This document shows, piece after piece, positions 56,259-64,000 of a stretch of DNA of 64,000 bases. Each line of letters opens with the position of its first letter. The stretch's first letter is position 1. Made by a program: the position numbers and the translations under genes. The notes beneath the pieces were generated by a model. It saw only the letters and a program-made list of their open reading frames with translations. It was not told the origin of the DNA and ran no database searches. This DNA comes from DATEPR01 sp963780635 (GTDB lineage Bacteria; Actinomycetota; Actinomycetes; Mycobacteriales; Pseudonocardiaceae), in NCBI GenBank assembly GCA_963780635.1, contig CAWACW010000011.1, positions 744,001 through 808,000 on the forward strand. The letters run 5' to 3'.

Positions 56259-57737
56259 ATGTCCAACACTGAACCAGGACAGGAATCCTCCCCGCTCCGA
56301 CCGAGCCGCCGAGGTTTTCTCGCAGTCTCCGCGGCGGCTGCTGCCGCCGGTGCCGCCAGTCTGGCCAGCCCCGGTACCGCTTTCGCGGACGGCGGCCCGG
56401 GCAATTCCGGATCAGGTACCCCTGACTTTCCCGCCGGGCCGGGCAATCCGATGCGTCCGCAGGCGCCCGACCGTGAGCTCCGGCAGATCCTCTCGGAGCT
56501 GGACAAGAACCGGTTGCACGACATCGTGCAGAAGCTGACCACATTCGGCACCCGGCACACGCTGTCCAGCCAGACCGACCCGAACCGAGGCATCGGCGCC
56601 GCCCGGGACTGGATCTTCGCGGAAATGCAGCGGCTCGCGGCACCGTCCAACGGCCGGATGACCGTGGAATTGCAGTCGTTCACCCAGCCGGTGTCGGCGG
56701 GCATCCCGACGCCCACGGTGATCACCAATGTGGTCACCACCCTGCGGGGTTCCGTCGAGCCGGACCGGATCTACGTCGTGACCGGCCACTACGACTCCCG
56801 CGTCACGGACCTGGCCAACTTCACCAGCGACGCACCCGGCGCCGACGACGACGCCTCGGGCGTGGCCGTGGCGATGGAGATGGTCCGCGTTCTGGCGACC
56901 CGCGAGTCCAAGGCGACCATCGTGATGGCCGCGGTGGCAGGCGAGGAGCAGGGCACCTTCGGCTCCGCGTTCATGGCCCAGCAGTTCAAGGCCGCGGGTG
57001 CGGACGTCCAGGGCATGTTCACCAACGACATCGTCGGCAGTGCCAAGGCGGACAACGGCGTGGTGGACCCGCACGCGCTGCGGCTGTTCTCCGAAGGCAT
57101 CCTCGACTCGGAAACGCCGGCGCAACGCGCGGTCCGGCAGGCCGACGGCGGCGACAACGACTCCACCAGCAGGCAGCTGGCCAGGTTCGTCACCAACGTG
57201 GCGAACAACCCCCAGACCGACGCCAACGCGCACATCATCTACCGGCGGGACCGGTTCCTGCGCGGTGGCGACCACATCCCGTTCCTGCAGCAGGGCTTCC
57301 CCGCGGCCCGGTTCACCGAGCCGCACGAGAACTTCGCCCACCAGCACCAGGACACCCGCATCGTCGACGGGGTCCAGTTCGGTGACCTGATCGAGTTCGT
57401 GGACTTCGACTTCCTGCTCCGCGTCGCCAAGATCAACACGTCGGCGATGTGGTCGCTGGCCCAGGGGCCGGGCACCCCGAAGAACGCGGTGCTCAACGAC
57501 GCCGTGCTCACCAACGACAGCACGATCTCGTGGGCGGCCAGCCCGGACCCGGACATCGCGGGCTACGAGATCATGTGGCGGCCGTGCACCGAGCCGGACT
57601 GGACGAAGGTGATACCGGTCGGCAACGTCATCACGGCGACCGTGCCGATCGCCAAGGACAACGTGTTCCTCGGCGTGCGCGCGGTGGACACGGCCGGCAA
57701 GCACAGTCCGGTCGCGTTCCCGACGCCCAGCCCGTAG
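56259..57737 (+). CDS. Tat-exported M28-family zinc peptidase
   Basis: A 492-residue secreted metallopeptidase. The twin-arginine signal is PSRRGFLAVSAAAAAAG with cleavage likely after AFA. M28 zinc ligands and catalytic residues: His in VVTGHYDSR (near residue 175), Asp in APGADDDASGVAVAME, Glu-Glu in AGEEQGTFGSAF, Asp in FTNDIVGSAKADNG, and His in FTEPHENFAHQHQD. After the catalytic domain comes a C-terminal fibronectin-III-like module (STISWAASPDPDIAGYEIMW). Export by Tat suggests it acts outside the cell. Substrate unknown. A perfect 13-bp hairpin follows. Confidence 0.93.
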   Translation: MSNTEPGQESSPLRPSRRGFLAVSAAAAAAGAASLASPGTAFADGGPGNSGSGTPDFPAGPGNPMRPQAPDRELRQILSELDKNRLHDIVQKLTTFGTRHTLSSQTDPNRGIGAARDWIFAEMQRLAAPSNGRMTVELQSFTQPVSAGIPTPTVITNVVTTLRGSVEPDRIYVVTGHYDSRVTDLANFTSDAPGADDDASGVAVAMEMVRVLATRESKATIVMAAVAGEEQGTFGSAFMAQQFKAAGADVQGMFTNDIVGSAKADNGVVDPHALRLFSEGILDSETPAQRAVRQADGGDNDSTSRQLARFVTNVANNPQTDANAHIIYRRDRFLRGGDHIPFLQQGFPAARFTEPHENFAHQHQDTRIVDGVQFGDLIEFVDFDFLLRVAKINTSAMWSLAQGPGTPKNAVLNDAVLTNDSTISWAASPDPDIAGYEIMWRPCTEPDWTKVIPVGNVITATVPIAKDNVFLGVRAVDTAGKHSPVAFPTPSP

Positions 57738-57741
57738 CGGA

Positions 57742-57795
57742 AGTGCCGCGCCCGATCCTGCTCGATCTCGCCCGGACGAGGCCGGGCGCGGCACT
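57742..57795 (+). terminator. hairpin terminator after M28 peptidase
   Basis: Perfect 13-base arms AGTGCCGCGCCCG (57742-57754) and CGGGCGCGGCACT (57783-57795), loop 28 bases, starting five bases after the stop. Confidence 0.7.
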
Positions 57796-57807
57796 AGGCT
57801 CGGCCGA

Positions 57808-58833
57808 ATGGCCCGCGCACTGATCCTCGGCGGCACCGGCATGATCGGTGCCGCGACGGCCCGCCGGTTGCTCAGCGGCGGCTGGGACGTCGACCTCGTC
57901 GGCCGCGATCCGGCGCACCTGCCTGCCGATATCGCGGCGGCGGGTGGCCGGTTCGTCGCGGCGGACCGGGCCGACGCCGGGCAGCTGCGTGCGGCCCTCG
58001 GTGCCGGAGCCGACCTGCTGGTGGCCTGTGTCTGTTACACGGCAGCGGATGCGAGGGCGCTGCTGCCGCTGGCACTGGACGCCGGATCGACGGTGATGAT
58101 CTCCAGCAAGGCGGTCTACGTCGACGCGGCAGGCCGTCACTCCAATTCGGACCTCGCCCCGGACTTCGGCGGTCCGATCCCGGAGACCCAGCCGACGATG
58201 GCACCCGGCGGCATGCCCTACGACAGCCGGGAGGGCTACGGCCCGAACAAGGTCGCCGCCGAGCACGTACTGCTGGACGGCGACGCGCCCGTGACCGTGG
58301 TGCGGCCCTCCCGGATACACGGCGTCGGCTCGCCGCGGCCCCGGGAATGGTTCTTCGTCAAGCGCATCCTCGACCGGCGGCCCGCCGTGCTGCTCGCCGG
58401 TCGCGGTGCCGGTGTCGTGCACCCGACGGCCGCGGCCAACATCGCGGCGTTGATCGAGGTTGCCGCCGCGAAGCCGGGTCAGCGGATCCTGAACAGCGCC
58501 GACCCGGACGCGCCCAGTGCGCTGGAGATCGCGCGGGTCATCGCGCGCCGGCTGGGCCACACGTGGCAGGAGGTGCTGCTGGCCGACGACGTGCCCGACC
58601 TCGGCCACCACCCGTGGGAGTCGACGCATCCGGTGGTCCTCGACCTGACGGCCGCGATCGAACTGGGCTACCGGCCGGTGGGCGACTACGCGACCACCGT
58701 GGCCGCCGAGGTCGACTGGCTGGCCGGGGCGGGCGCCGCACCCGATCCGGAGTACTTCGGCAGGCTGTTCGACTACCCGGCCGAGGACGCCTACCTGGCC
58801 GGGCTCACGGCAGCCGGGCAGTCAGCTCGGTGA
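57808..58833 (+). CDS. NAD-dependent epimerase/dehydratase family protein (extended SDR)
   Basis: A 341-residue protein starting MARALILGGTGMIGAATARR, with the GxxGxxG NAD(P) motif. The extended-SDR catalytic Tyr/Lys is in EGYGPNKVAAEHV (Y-x3-K); the upstream Ser is in VMISSKAVYVD. Typical later segments: VVRPSRIHGVGSPRPREWF and VVHPTAAANIAALIEVA. It is similar to nucleotide-sugar or isoflavone-reductase-like SDRs of unknown substrate. The stop overlaps the sirtuin gene by 29 bases, convergently. Confidence 0.88.
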   Translation: MARALILGGTGMIGAATARRLLSGGWDVDLVGRDPAHLPADIAAAGGRFVAADRADAGQLRAALGAGADLLVACVCYTAADARALLPLALDAGSTVMISSKAVYVDAAGRHSNSDLAPDFGGPIPETQPTMAPGGMPYDSREGYGPNKVAAEHVLLDGDAPVTVVRPSRIHGVGSPRPREWFFVKRILDRRPAVLLAGRGAGVVHPTAAANIAALIEVAAAKPGQRILNSADPDAPSALEIARVIARRLGHTWQEVLLADDVPDLGHHPWESTHPVVLDLTAAIELGYRPVGDYATTVAAEVDWLAGAGAAPDPEYFGRLFDYPAEDAYLAGLTAAGQSAR

Positions 58834-59680
58834 GTGCTTCGCCCAGCGGCCGGTCGACGCGGACCCGCGCGTGCGCGTCGCCTCTGGTCTGACCCTGGTT
58901 CACGATGAGTACGGGTTTGCCGGTCCTGGCCGCGTGCCGCACGAAGCGCAGGCCCGACATCACGGTCAACGACGAGCCCAGCACGAGCACCGCATTGGCC
59001 TCGTCGATGAGCCGGTAGCACTCCTGGACCCGGGGCTGCGGCACGTTCTCGCCGAAGAACACCACGTCCGGTTTCAGCACCCCGCCCGCGCAATCGGCGC
59101 AGCCGACCAGGCGGAACTCGCGCACCGCATCCTCTGCCAGTTCCACGTCGCCATCCGGGTTGATCCGGCAGGCAGCGCCCTCGAATGTCGGGTTCGCCGA
59201 GCGCAGCCGCCGGTCCAGTTCGTCGCGCGAACTGGTCTGCCGGCAGCCCAGGCAGAGCACGCGGTCCAGACTGCCGTGCAGTTCCACCACGTCGGGCGTG
59301 CCGGCTGCCTGGTGCAGGCCGTCGACGTTCTGCGTGATGACACCGGAGAGGTAGCCGCGGCCGCGCAGATCCGCCACCGCCGCGTGGCCCGAGTTCGGCC
59401 GGGCGCGGGCGATCGTGCGCCAGCCCAGGTGGCTGCGCGCCCAGTAGCGCTGCCGGCCGTCGGCGCTGCTCACGAAGTCCTGATAGGTCATCGGCGTGTG
59501 CCTGCGCAGGCTGCCCTCGGCACCGCGGTAGTCGGGGATACCGGACTCGGTGGAGATCCCGGCGCCGGACAGCACCACGACCCGGCCGTCCGCCACGACC
59601 CGGAGCACCTCGGTCAGGCTGGTCGTCGCCGGGAACGGCGGTCCCGTGGGCGTCCAGGTCAGGGTCGGTCGCGTGCGCAC
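58805..59680 (-). CDS. Sir2-family NAD-dependent protein deacylase
   Basis: A 291-residue sirtuin. A GTG at 59680 is preferred; the longer open frame lacks sirtuin character. NAD motif VVVLSGAGISTESGIPDYRG (near residue 36), catalytic VITQNVDGLHQAAG with the active-site His in VVELHGSLDRVLCLGC, and four zinc Cys (CLGC and CADC). The C-terminal VLVLGSSLTVMSGLRFV and VLIVNQGQTRGD complete the fold. The zinc site is intact, which favours a bacterial deacylase similar to mycobacterial Sir2 proteins. Divergent from the merR-type gene. Confidence 0.93.
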   Translation of the reverse strand: MRTRPTLTWTPTGPPFPATTSLTEVLRVVADGRVVVLSGAGISTESGIPDYRGAEGSLRRHTPMTYQDFVSSADGRQRYWARSHLGWRTIARARPNSGHAAVADLRGRGYLSGVITQNVDGLHQAAGTPDVVELHGSLDRVLCLGCRQTSSRDELDRRLRSANPTFEGAACRINPDGDVELAEDAVREFRLVGCADCAGGVLKPDVVFFGENVPQPRVQECYRLIDEANAVLVLGSSLTVMSGLRFVRHAARTGKPVLIVNQGQTRGDAHARVRVDRPLGEALTELTARLP

Positions 59681-59742
59681 CTTTGCAGGGTACGTGCCGG
59701 TCGGGCGACGCTGCCTGCTCCTCGACCGGGACACTGCCACGT

Positions 59743-59766
59743 TGACACTGTCACATGACAGTGTCA
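59743..59766. promoter_or_regulatory. perfect 24-bp palindrome upstream of merR-type gene
   Basis: Arms TGACACTGTC (59743-59752) and GACAGTGTCA (59757-59766) with a 4-base centre ACAT, ending ten bases before the MerR-type ATG. A TTGACA lies at its left edge (59742-59747). It is the likely operator of the MerR-type protein and the control point for the operon. A third, imperfect half-site (GACACTGCCACG) lies just upstream. Confidence 0.65.
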
Positions 59767-59776
59767 CGCTGGCGTC

Positions 59777-60340
59777 ATGTCGGAAGACGGGCTGTGGACG
59801 ATCGACGAGCTCTCGGCCGGGGTGGCCGAGGCGCTGGCCGCCGACTACCCGGGGCAGTCCAACGGGCGGGTGCGCGACGTGCCCGACCGGCGGACGATCC
59901 GCTGGTACACCACGATCGGCCTGCTCGACCGGCCCGCGGCGATGCGTGGTCGCACCGCCCTGTACGGCCGCAGACATCTGCTGCAACTCGTTGCCATCAA
60001 ACGACTGCAGGCCGCCGGCCGGACGTTGGCCGCGGTCCAGCAGGAGCTGGTCGGCGCGACCGGTACGACGCTGGCGGACATCGCGCGGCTGCCCGGCGTG
60101 CCTACGCCGGCCGCTGCCGCTCCGGCGCCCATCCGGGACCGGTTCTGGGCGGCACCGCCGCGGCCCGACGTCGTGCCGGGGGTGCGGCTGGGCGCGGCCG
60201 TGACGCTGCTGCTGGGCGGCGCCACCCGGCAGCCCGACGGCGCGGAACTGGCCGCCATCGAGGCCGCCGCCGGCCCGCTGCTGGAGACGTTGCGCAGGCT
60301 CGGACTGGATCCGGTCACCACGGGGAAGGAAAGTTCATGA
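59777..60340 (+). CDS. MerR-type transcriptional regulator
   Basis: 187 residues. The N-terminal winged helix has the MerR shape: LWTIDELSAGVAEALA, RTIRWYTTIGLLDRP (equivalent of the RYYexxGLL motif) and LYGRRHLLQLVAIKRLQ, then helices of a short dimerisation domain. The C-terminal half is an A/P/G-rich region ending TTGKESS, with no obvious metal- or drug-binding Cys. The stop overlaps the start of the VIT/VWA gene by four bases, so the regulator and that gene are one unit. A 24-bp palindrome lies ten bases upstream of the ATG. Confidence 0.85.
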   Translation: MSEDGLWTIDELSAGVAEALAADYPGQSNGRVRDVPDRRTIRWYTTIGLLDRPAAMRGRTALYGRRHLLQLVAIKRLQAAGRTLAAVQQELVGATGTTLADIARLPGVPTPAAAAPAPIRDRFWAAPPRPDVVPGVRLGAAVTLLLGGATRQPDGAELAAIEAAAGPLLETLRRLGLDPVTTGKESS

Positions 60341-62715
60341 GCAGGCACGTGCCACCGCTGGGCGAGGAGTTCGCCGTGTCACCTGAGCCGGACGCCGGTG
60401 TCGCCGCCCTGCACACCGAACGCGGCAACCTGCCGCTGGACGAGATCGACCTGCGGGCCACGATCACCGGCCTGGCAGTGCGGACCGAGCTGGCCCAGGG
60501 TTTCTCGAACCCGTTCGACGAACCGCTGGAGGCCACGTACATCTTCCCGCTGCCCGACCGCTGCGCGGTCACCTCGTTGCGGCTGGAGGCGGGCGGTCGC
60601 GTGGTCGAGGGTGTGCTGCGGGAACGCGGCGAGGCCAGGGCGTCCTACGACCAGGCGGTCGCCGAGGGCAAGCGCGCGTCGATCGCCGAGGAGGAGCGGC
60701 CCGGCGTGTTCACCATGCGCGTCGGCAACATCCTGCCGGGCGAGCGGGTGACCGTCCGATTGGGACTGTCGGGCCGGTTGCCGTACGAGGACGGCGAGGC
60801 CACATTCCGGTTCCCGCTGGTGGTGGCCCCGCGCTACGTGCCGGGAGTGCCGCTGCCCGGCGGAGTGGTCGGCTCGGGCACCGCGCCGGACACGGACGCC
60901 GTGCCCGACGCGTCCCGGATCAGCCCACCGGTGCTGCTGCCGAACTTCCCGAACCCGGTCCGGCTGTCCGCGGTGATCGACATCGACCCGGCGGGCCTGC
61001 CACTGGGCGAGCCCCGCTGCACGCTGCCGATGGACGTCGACGGCAGGCGGTTGACGTTGCGGCCGGCCCAGCGGCTGGACCGCGACCTGGTGCTGCGGCT
61101 GAGGATGGGAGCCGACGCCGCGGTGACGACGTCACTGGCCGCCGAGCGCGGGGTGTTCGTGCTCACGGTGCTGCCGCCTGCGGCGAGTGGGCAGGACCGC
61201 CCTCGGGACGTGGCGCTCGTGCTGGACAGGTCGGGCAGCATGGGCGGCTGGAAGATGGCGGCCGCGCGCAGAGCCGCGGCGCGCATCGTCGACACGCTCA
61301 CGTCGAGCGACCGGTTCGCGGTGCTCACGTTCGACCACCAGGTCGAGCTGCCACCGGACCTGCCGCCCGGCCTGGTGCCGGCGACCGACCGCAACCGCTT
61401 CCGCGCGGTCCGGCACCTCGGTGGCCTGGCGGCTCGCGGCGGCACGGAGTTGTCGTCCCCACTGCGGCAGGCGGCGACGCTGCTGGCGACGGATCCGGGG
61501 CGCGAGCGGATTCTGGTGCTGGTGACCGACGGCCAGGTAGCCAACGAGGACCAGGTGCTGCGTGACCTGGCGCCCCTGCTCGGGTCGATCCGCGTGCACA
61601 CGGTCGGTATCGACACGGCGGTGAACGCGGCGTTCCTGCGCAGGCTGGCGGAGCCCAGCGGCGGGCGGTGTGACCTGGTGGAGTCCGAGGACCGATTGGA
61701 CGAGGTCATGCGGCAGTTGCACCGCCGAATCGGCACGCCGGTCGTCACGGATCTGGCGGTGCGTGGGGCCGGGCTGGACAGTGTCACGCCCGCCCGGTTG
61801 CCGGACCTGTTCGCGGGTTCGCCTGCGGTGATCTGCGGTAGGCACGAGGGGGGCGACGTGGCGGTCGAAGGTCGACTCGCCGACGGCACCTACTGGCAGA
61901 CCACGGTGTCCGCCATGCCCAGCGAGGACGCGGGTCTGCCCGCCATCTGGGCCAGGGCGCGGATCCGGGACCTGGAGGACCGCTATGTCACCCGGCAGTC
62001 CACTGTGGACGAGCAGGAGATCGTGCGGATCTCGCTGCGGTACGGGGTGCTGTCACGGTTCACGGCGTTCGTGGCCGTGGACCAGCGGGTGGTGAACGAG
62101 GGTGGGCAGCAGCACCGGGTCACGCAGCCCGTGGAGCGACCGGACGGCTGGGCGGTGCCGTTGGCGGCACGGTTCGCGACGCCGCCCGCACCGCTGGCGA
62201 CGCCGCCGGCACCGGCGGGCATGGCCGCGCCATCGGGCATGGTCGCGCCATCGGGCATGGTCGCGCCATCGGGCATGGTCGCATCGTCGGGCGTGGCCGC
62301 GTCGGGCGTGGCCGCGCCATCGGGCGTGGCCGCGTCGGGCACGAGGAGGTCCGGCCGGGCCAAGATGGCCCGAGGCCCGAGGTACCGCTCGGCCGCGTCG
62401 GTGTCGCTGATCCCGGAGTCCGTGCGCGAGTTCGTGACGGCGACGTCCCGGGAGCTGGCGAGACTGCAAGCCGACCCGGTGCCGGACCGAGTGCGCTGGC
62501 TGGCGGAACTGGCGCGGCGGATCGACGAGCGATTGGCCGACTTCGCCCGCGACGGCCTACCGGAACCGGCGTTGGCACTGCTCCGGCAGTTGGCAGTGGA
62601 GCTCGCGGTCCCATGCACCCCGAACGACGCACCGGAGGCCGACCGCCGCTGGCAGCGTGTGGCAACGACATTGGCCGCACTCACGGACAGATCGGCGACC
62701 CCATTCTGGAAGTAG
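60337..62715 (+). CDS. VIT and von Willebrand factor A domain protein
   Basis: A 792-residue protein. The VIT domain occupies about residues 15-150 (DLRATITGLAVRTELAQGFS, then YIFPLPDRCAVTSLRLEAGG and ARASYDQAVAEGKRASI). The VWA domain follows from about residue 285, with MIDAS motif ALVLDRSGSMGGWKM near 297 and LVTDGQVANEDQV. A C-terminal region has a low-complexity stretch of MVAPSG hexapeptides (62215-62340) and a helical tail ending SATPFWK. There is no signal peptide, so it is probably cytoplasmic. It is the second gene of the MerR-type operon. VIT/VWA proteins are thought to act in protein-complex or metal-dependent processes, but the bacterial function is undefined. Confidence 0.9.
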   Translation: MSRHVPPLGEEFAVSPEPDAGVAALHTERGNLPLDEIDLRATITGLAVRTELAQGFSNPFDEPLEATYIFPLPDRCAVTSLRLEAGGRVVEGVLRERGEARASYDQAVAEGKRASIAEEERPGVFTMRVGNILPGERVTVRLGLSGRLPYEDGEATFRFPLVVAPRYVPGVPLPGGVVGSGTAPDTDAVPDASRISPPVLLPNFPNPVRLSAVIDIDPAGLPLGEPRCTLPMDVDGRRLTLRPAQRLDRDLVLRLRMGADAAVTTSLAAERGVFVLTVLPPAASGQDRPRDVALVLDRSGSMGGWKMAAARRAAARIVDTLTSSDRFAVLTFDHQVELPPDLPPGLVPATDRNRFRAVRHLGGLAARGGTELSSPLRQAATLLATDPGRERILVLVTDGQVANEDQVLRDLAPLLGSIRVHTVGIDTAVNAAFLRRLAEPSGGRCDLVESEDRLDEVMRQLHRRIGTPVVTDLAVRGAGLDSVTPARLPDLFAGSPAVICGRHEGGDVAVEGRLADGTYWQTTVSAMPSEDAGLPAIWARARIRDLEDRYVTRQSTVDEQEIVRISLRYGVLSRFTAFVAVDQRVVNEGGQQHRVTQPVERPDGWAVPLAARFATPPAPLATPPAPAGMAAPSGMVAPSGMVAPSGMVASSGVAASGVAAPSGVAASGTRRSGRAKMARGPRYRSAASVSLIPESVREFVTATSRELARLQADPVPDRVRWLAELARRIDERLADFARDGLPEPALALLRQLAVELAVPCTPNDAPEADRRWQRVATTLAALTDRSATPFWK

Positions 62716-63436
62716 GACAGACAGCCCTGGCCGACGCGATGCCTGAAGTGCCCTGGCGGCAACCGCGCCGGCCGCTGCCTCACCGAGAGCCGAATTCCGG
62801 ATTTGAAGCCGCCGGTCCTGACCCCGCCCATCCCGGTCGCACTATCGGGGACTGTTGAGTTGACCGCTGGGTGGTCGTCTGGTGGGGCTGGGTCCTGAGT
62901 TGGCCGTTGGGTGGTCGTGTGGCGTGGCTGGCGACTGGTTGTGTTGGCCGTCGGGTGGTCGTCTGGTGGGGCTGGGTGCTGAGTTGGCCGTTGGGTGGTC
63001 GTGTGGCGTGGCTGGCGACTGGTTGTGTTGGCCGTCGGGTGGTCGTCTGGTGGGGCTGGGTGCTGAGTTGGCCGTTGGGTGGTCGTGTGGCGTGGCTGGC
63101 GACTGGTTGTGTTGGCCGTCGGGTGGTCGTCTGGTGGGGCTGGGTCCTGAGTTGGCCGTTGGGTGGTCGTGTGGCGTGGCTGGCGACTGGTTGTGTTGGC
63201 CGTCGGGTGGTCGTCTGGTGGGGCTGGGTCCTGAGTTGGCCGTGGTGGTCGTGTGGCGTGGCTGGCGACCCGCTGAGTTGGCCACCGAATGGTCGCCTGG
63301 CGGTGCTCGGGCCGTGAGTCGGCCGTCGGATGGTCAACTCGCGGTGCCCGTGCGTGAGTTGGCCGTGGGACGGTCAACTCGCGGTGAGCCTGCTTCGGCC
63401 GCGGGTGAACGTGTGCCACGCCCCGCGTGGGTCGCG
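62716..63436. repeat. 84-bp G-rich tandem repeat array and flanking intergenic DNA
   Basis: Full 84-base units start at 62897, 62981, 63065 and 63149, with a partial unit at 63233; degenerate half-units extend from about 62856 to 63385. Each unit has two related halves beginning TTGGCCGT and carries several G-runs on the plus strand (GGGTGG, GGTGGGGCTGGG). The units are near identical in the core. Because 84 is a multiple of three, long frames without stops run through the array on both strands, but none shows a start with ribosome site or a known domain. No other gene is seen in this 720-base region. Confidence 0.88.
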
Positions 63437-64000
63437 TCAGGCGTGGGTGATTGCGTTGTGGGCGCCGGAGTTGTGGACCGTCGGCGCGTCGCCGGACGGG
63501 CCGCTCTGCCACGTGACCTTGTCGTCGGAGCCGGTGACCGTGATCGCGCCGACCGCTGCGACGTGCACCGTGTCGTCGCCGCCGGTGATCGACACCGCCG
63601 CGCACGTGCCGGTCAAGGTGACCGTCTTGTCGCTGCCGCTGATCGTCACGGTCCGGTTGCTGCACGCGTAGGTGCCCGCCGCGGTCACCGTGCCCGGCAC
63701 CACCGGAGCCGGCGGAGTCGCCGTCGAGCCGCCCGGCACCGTGCCGTGCGCGACCACGTTCGCCTTGCCTGCGTTCTCCACCTGCGGCTGGCCGCTGCCC
63801 CACGTCACGTGGTTGCCGTCGCCGGTCAGGTCGATCGCGCTGACGTCCGCCACCCGCACCGTGTTGGCATCGCCGGAGATGCTCAGCTGCTCACACGTGC
63901 CGACCAGCGTCACCGCGTTGCCGTCGCCCGCGATCAGCAGCCGGGATGTCGTCGAGCAGTTGTAGACGAGCCCGCTGGCGTGACTGCCGCTGATCGTGCC
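63437..64000 (-). CDS. DUF3060-domain protein, C-terminal part (partial)
   Basis: The frame is open from the right edge of the window to a TGA at 63437; the start is outside. It encodes repeated beta modules typical of DUF3060: SGDANTVRVADVSAIDLTGD, then GNHVTWGSGQPQVENAGKAN and a second copy ISGSDKTVTLTGTCAAVSIT and GSDDKVTWQSG. Each module has one Cys and a polar ladder, suggesting a right-handed beta-helix. A Pro/Gly/Thr linker separates two modules. Such proteins are secreted or lipid-anchored in mycobacteria; the N-terminus needed to confirm this lies beyond the edge. Confidence 0.85.
   Translation of the reverse strand, partial: GTISGSHASGLVYNCSTTSRLLIAGDGNAVTLVGTCEQLSISGDANTVRVADVSAIDLTGDGNHVTWGSGQPQVENAGKANVVAHGTVPGGSTATPPAPVVPGTVTAAGTYACSNRTVTISGSDKTVTLTGTCAAVSITGGDDTVHVAAVGAITVTGSDDKVTWQSGPSGDAPTVHNSGAHNAITHA

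Noticed and set aside
58834..59758. Plus-strand frame opposite the sirtuin gene
   Set aside because: Antisense shadow; the minus strand has every sirtuin motif.
62842..63317. Open frames through the 84-bp array on both strands
   Set aside because: The repeat length is a multiple of three, so frames stay open automatically; no ribosome site or known domain.
62856..63385. Possible CRISPR array
   Set aside because: Units are contiguous 84-base repeats without unique spacers, and no cas gene is present.

Overview
The window is high-GC DNA with typical actinobacterial gene structure: frequent GTG starts, 1-4 base overlaps (ATGA, GTGA, TGATG) and GC-rich hairpin terminators. The gene content fits a mycolata-related or filamentous actinomycete, most plausibly Pseudonocardiales. 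The markers are a multifunctional Kgd-type 2-oxoglutarate dehydrogenase, an Rv0194-like fused ABC exporter, an alanine dehydrogenase, a TmsA/TmsB (10-methyl fatty acid) pair, a BkaR-like TetR with an acyl-CoA carboxylase/dehydrogenase operon, an IlvX-like enzyme, a Ddn-type F420 protein and a DUF3060 protein. The species cannot be named from sequence alone. No rRNA, tRNA, CRISPR array, insertion sequence or phage gene was recognised.

Layout. 1-8.3 kb (minus): start of kgd, a fused ABC exporter, an ABC-2 ATPase/permease pair and two small actinobacterial proteins. Several of these genes carry single-base frameshifts that look like sequence errors. 8.4-15.5 kb: a GT1 glycosyltransferase, a decayed S53 protease remnant, ald with a PucR-type regulator and a membrane protein, an esterase remnant and an acidic hypothetical protein. 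15.6-23.4 kb: a class II aldolase, two TetR regulators, a secreted SGNH hydrolase, then an accD-accA-fadE operon for (probably) leucine/isovaleryl-CoA catabolism. 23.7-28.0 kb: an L,D-transpeptidase lipoprotein, then tmsA-tmsB. 28.1-34.4 kb: a 178-bp tandem duplication followed by a nonulosonic (sialic-type) acid locus: coiled-coil protein, GT29-like transferase, neuA, neuC, neuB and a GT-C-like membrane protein. 34.4-42.7 kb: ctaG, a zinc alcohol dehydrogenase, a FabG-like SDR, an IlvX/GlcD pair, DUF3224, MarR and TetR. 43.5-49.7 kb: a five-gene Dpp/Opp-type peptide transporter. 49.8-52.9 kb: an endonuclease Q domain fused to a UvrD-type helicase. 53-59.7 kb: UbiA, DinB, a glutathionyl-hydroquinone-reductase homologue, an F420 protein, a Tat-exported M28 peptidase, an SDR and a sirtuin. 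59.7-64 kb: a MerR-VIT/VWA operon behind a perfect palindrome, an 84-bp G-rich tandem array, and the end of a DUF3060 protein.

Themes. The most notable items are the EndoQ-UvrD fusion, the compact sialic-type locus with its own sialyltransferase-like gene, and the MerR-controlled VIT/VWA gene next to a G-rich minisatellite. Short tandem duplications recur: over the 3' ends of fadE and ilvX, in an intergenic region, and inside coding regions (EndoQ-UvrD linker, DinB N-terminus, VWA protein tail). Frameshifts in kgd, both left-hand ABC systems and dppA are all +1/-1 events inside otherwise well-conserved proteins. They should be treated as probable draft errors until re-sequenced.
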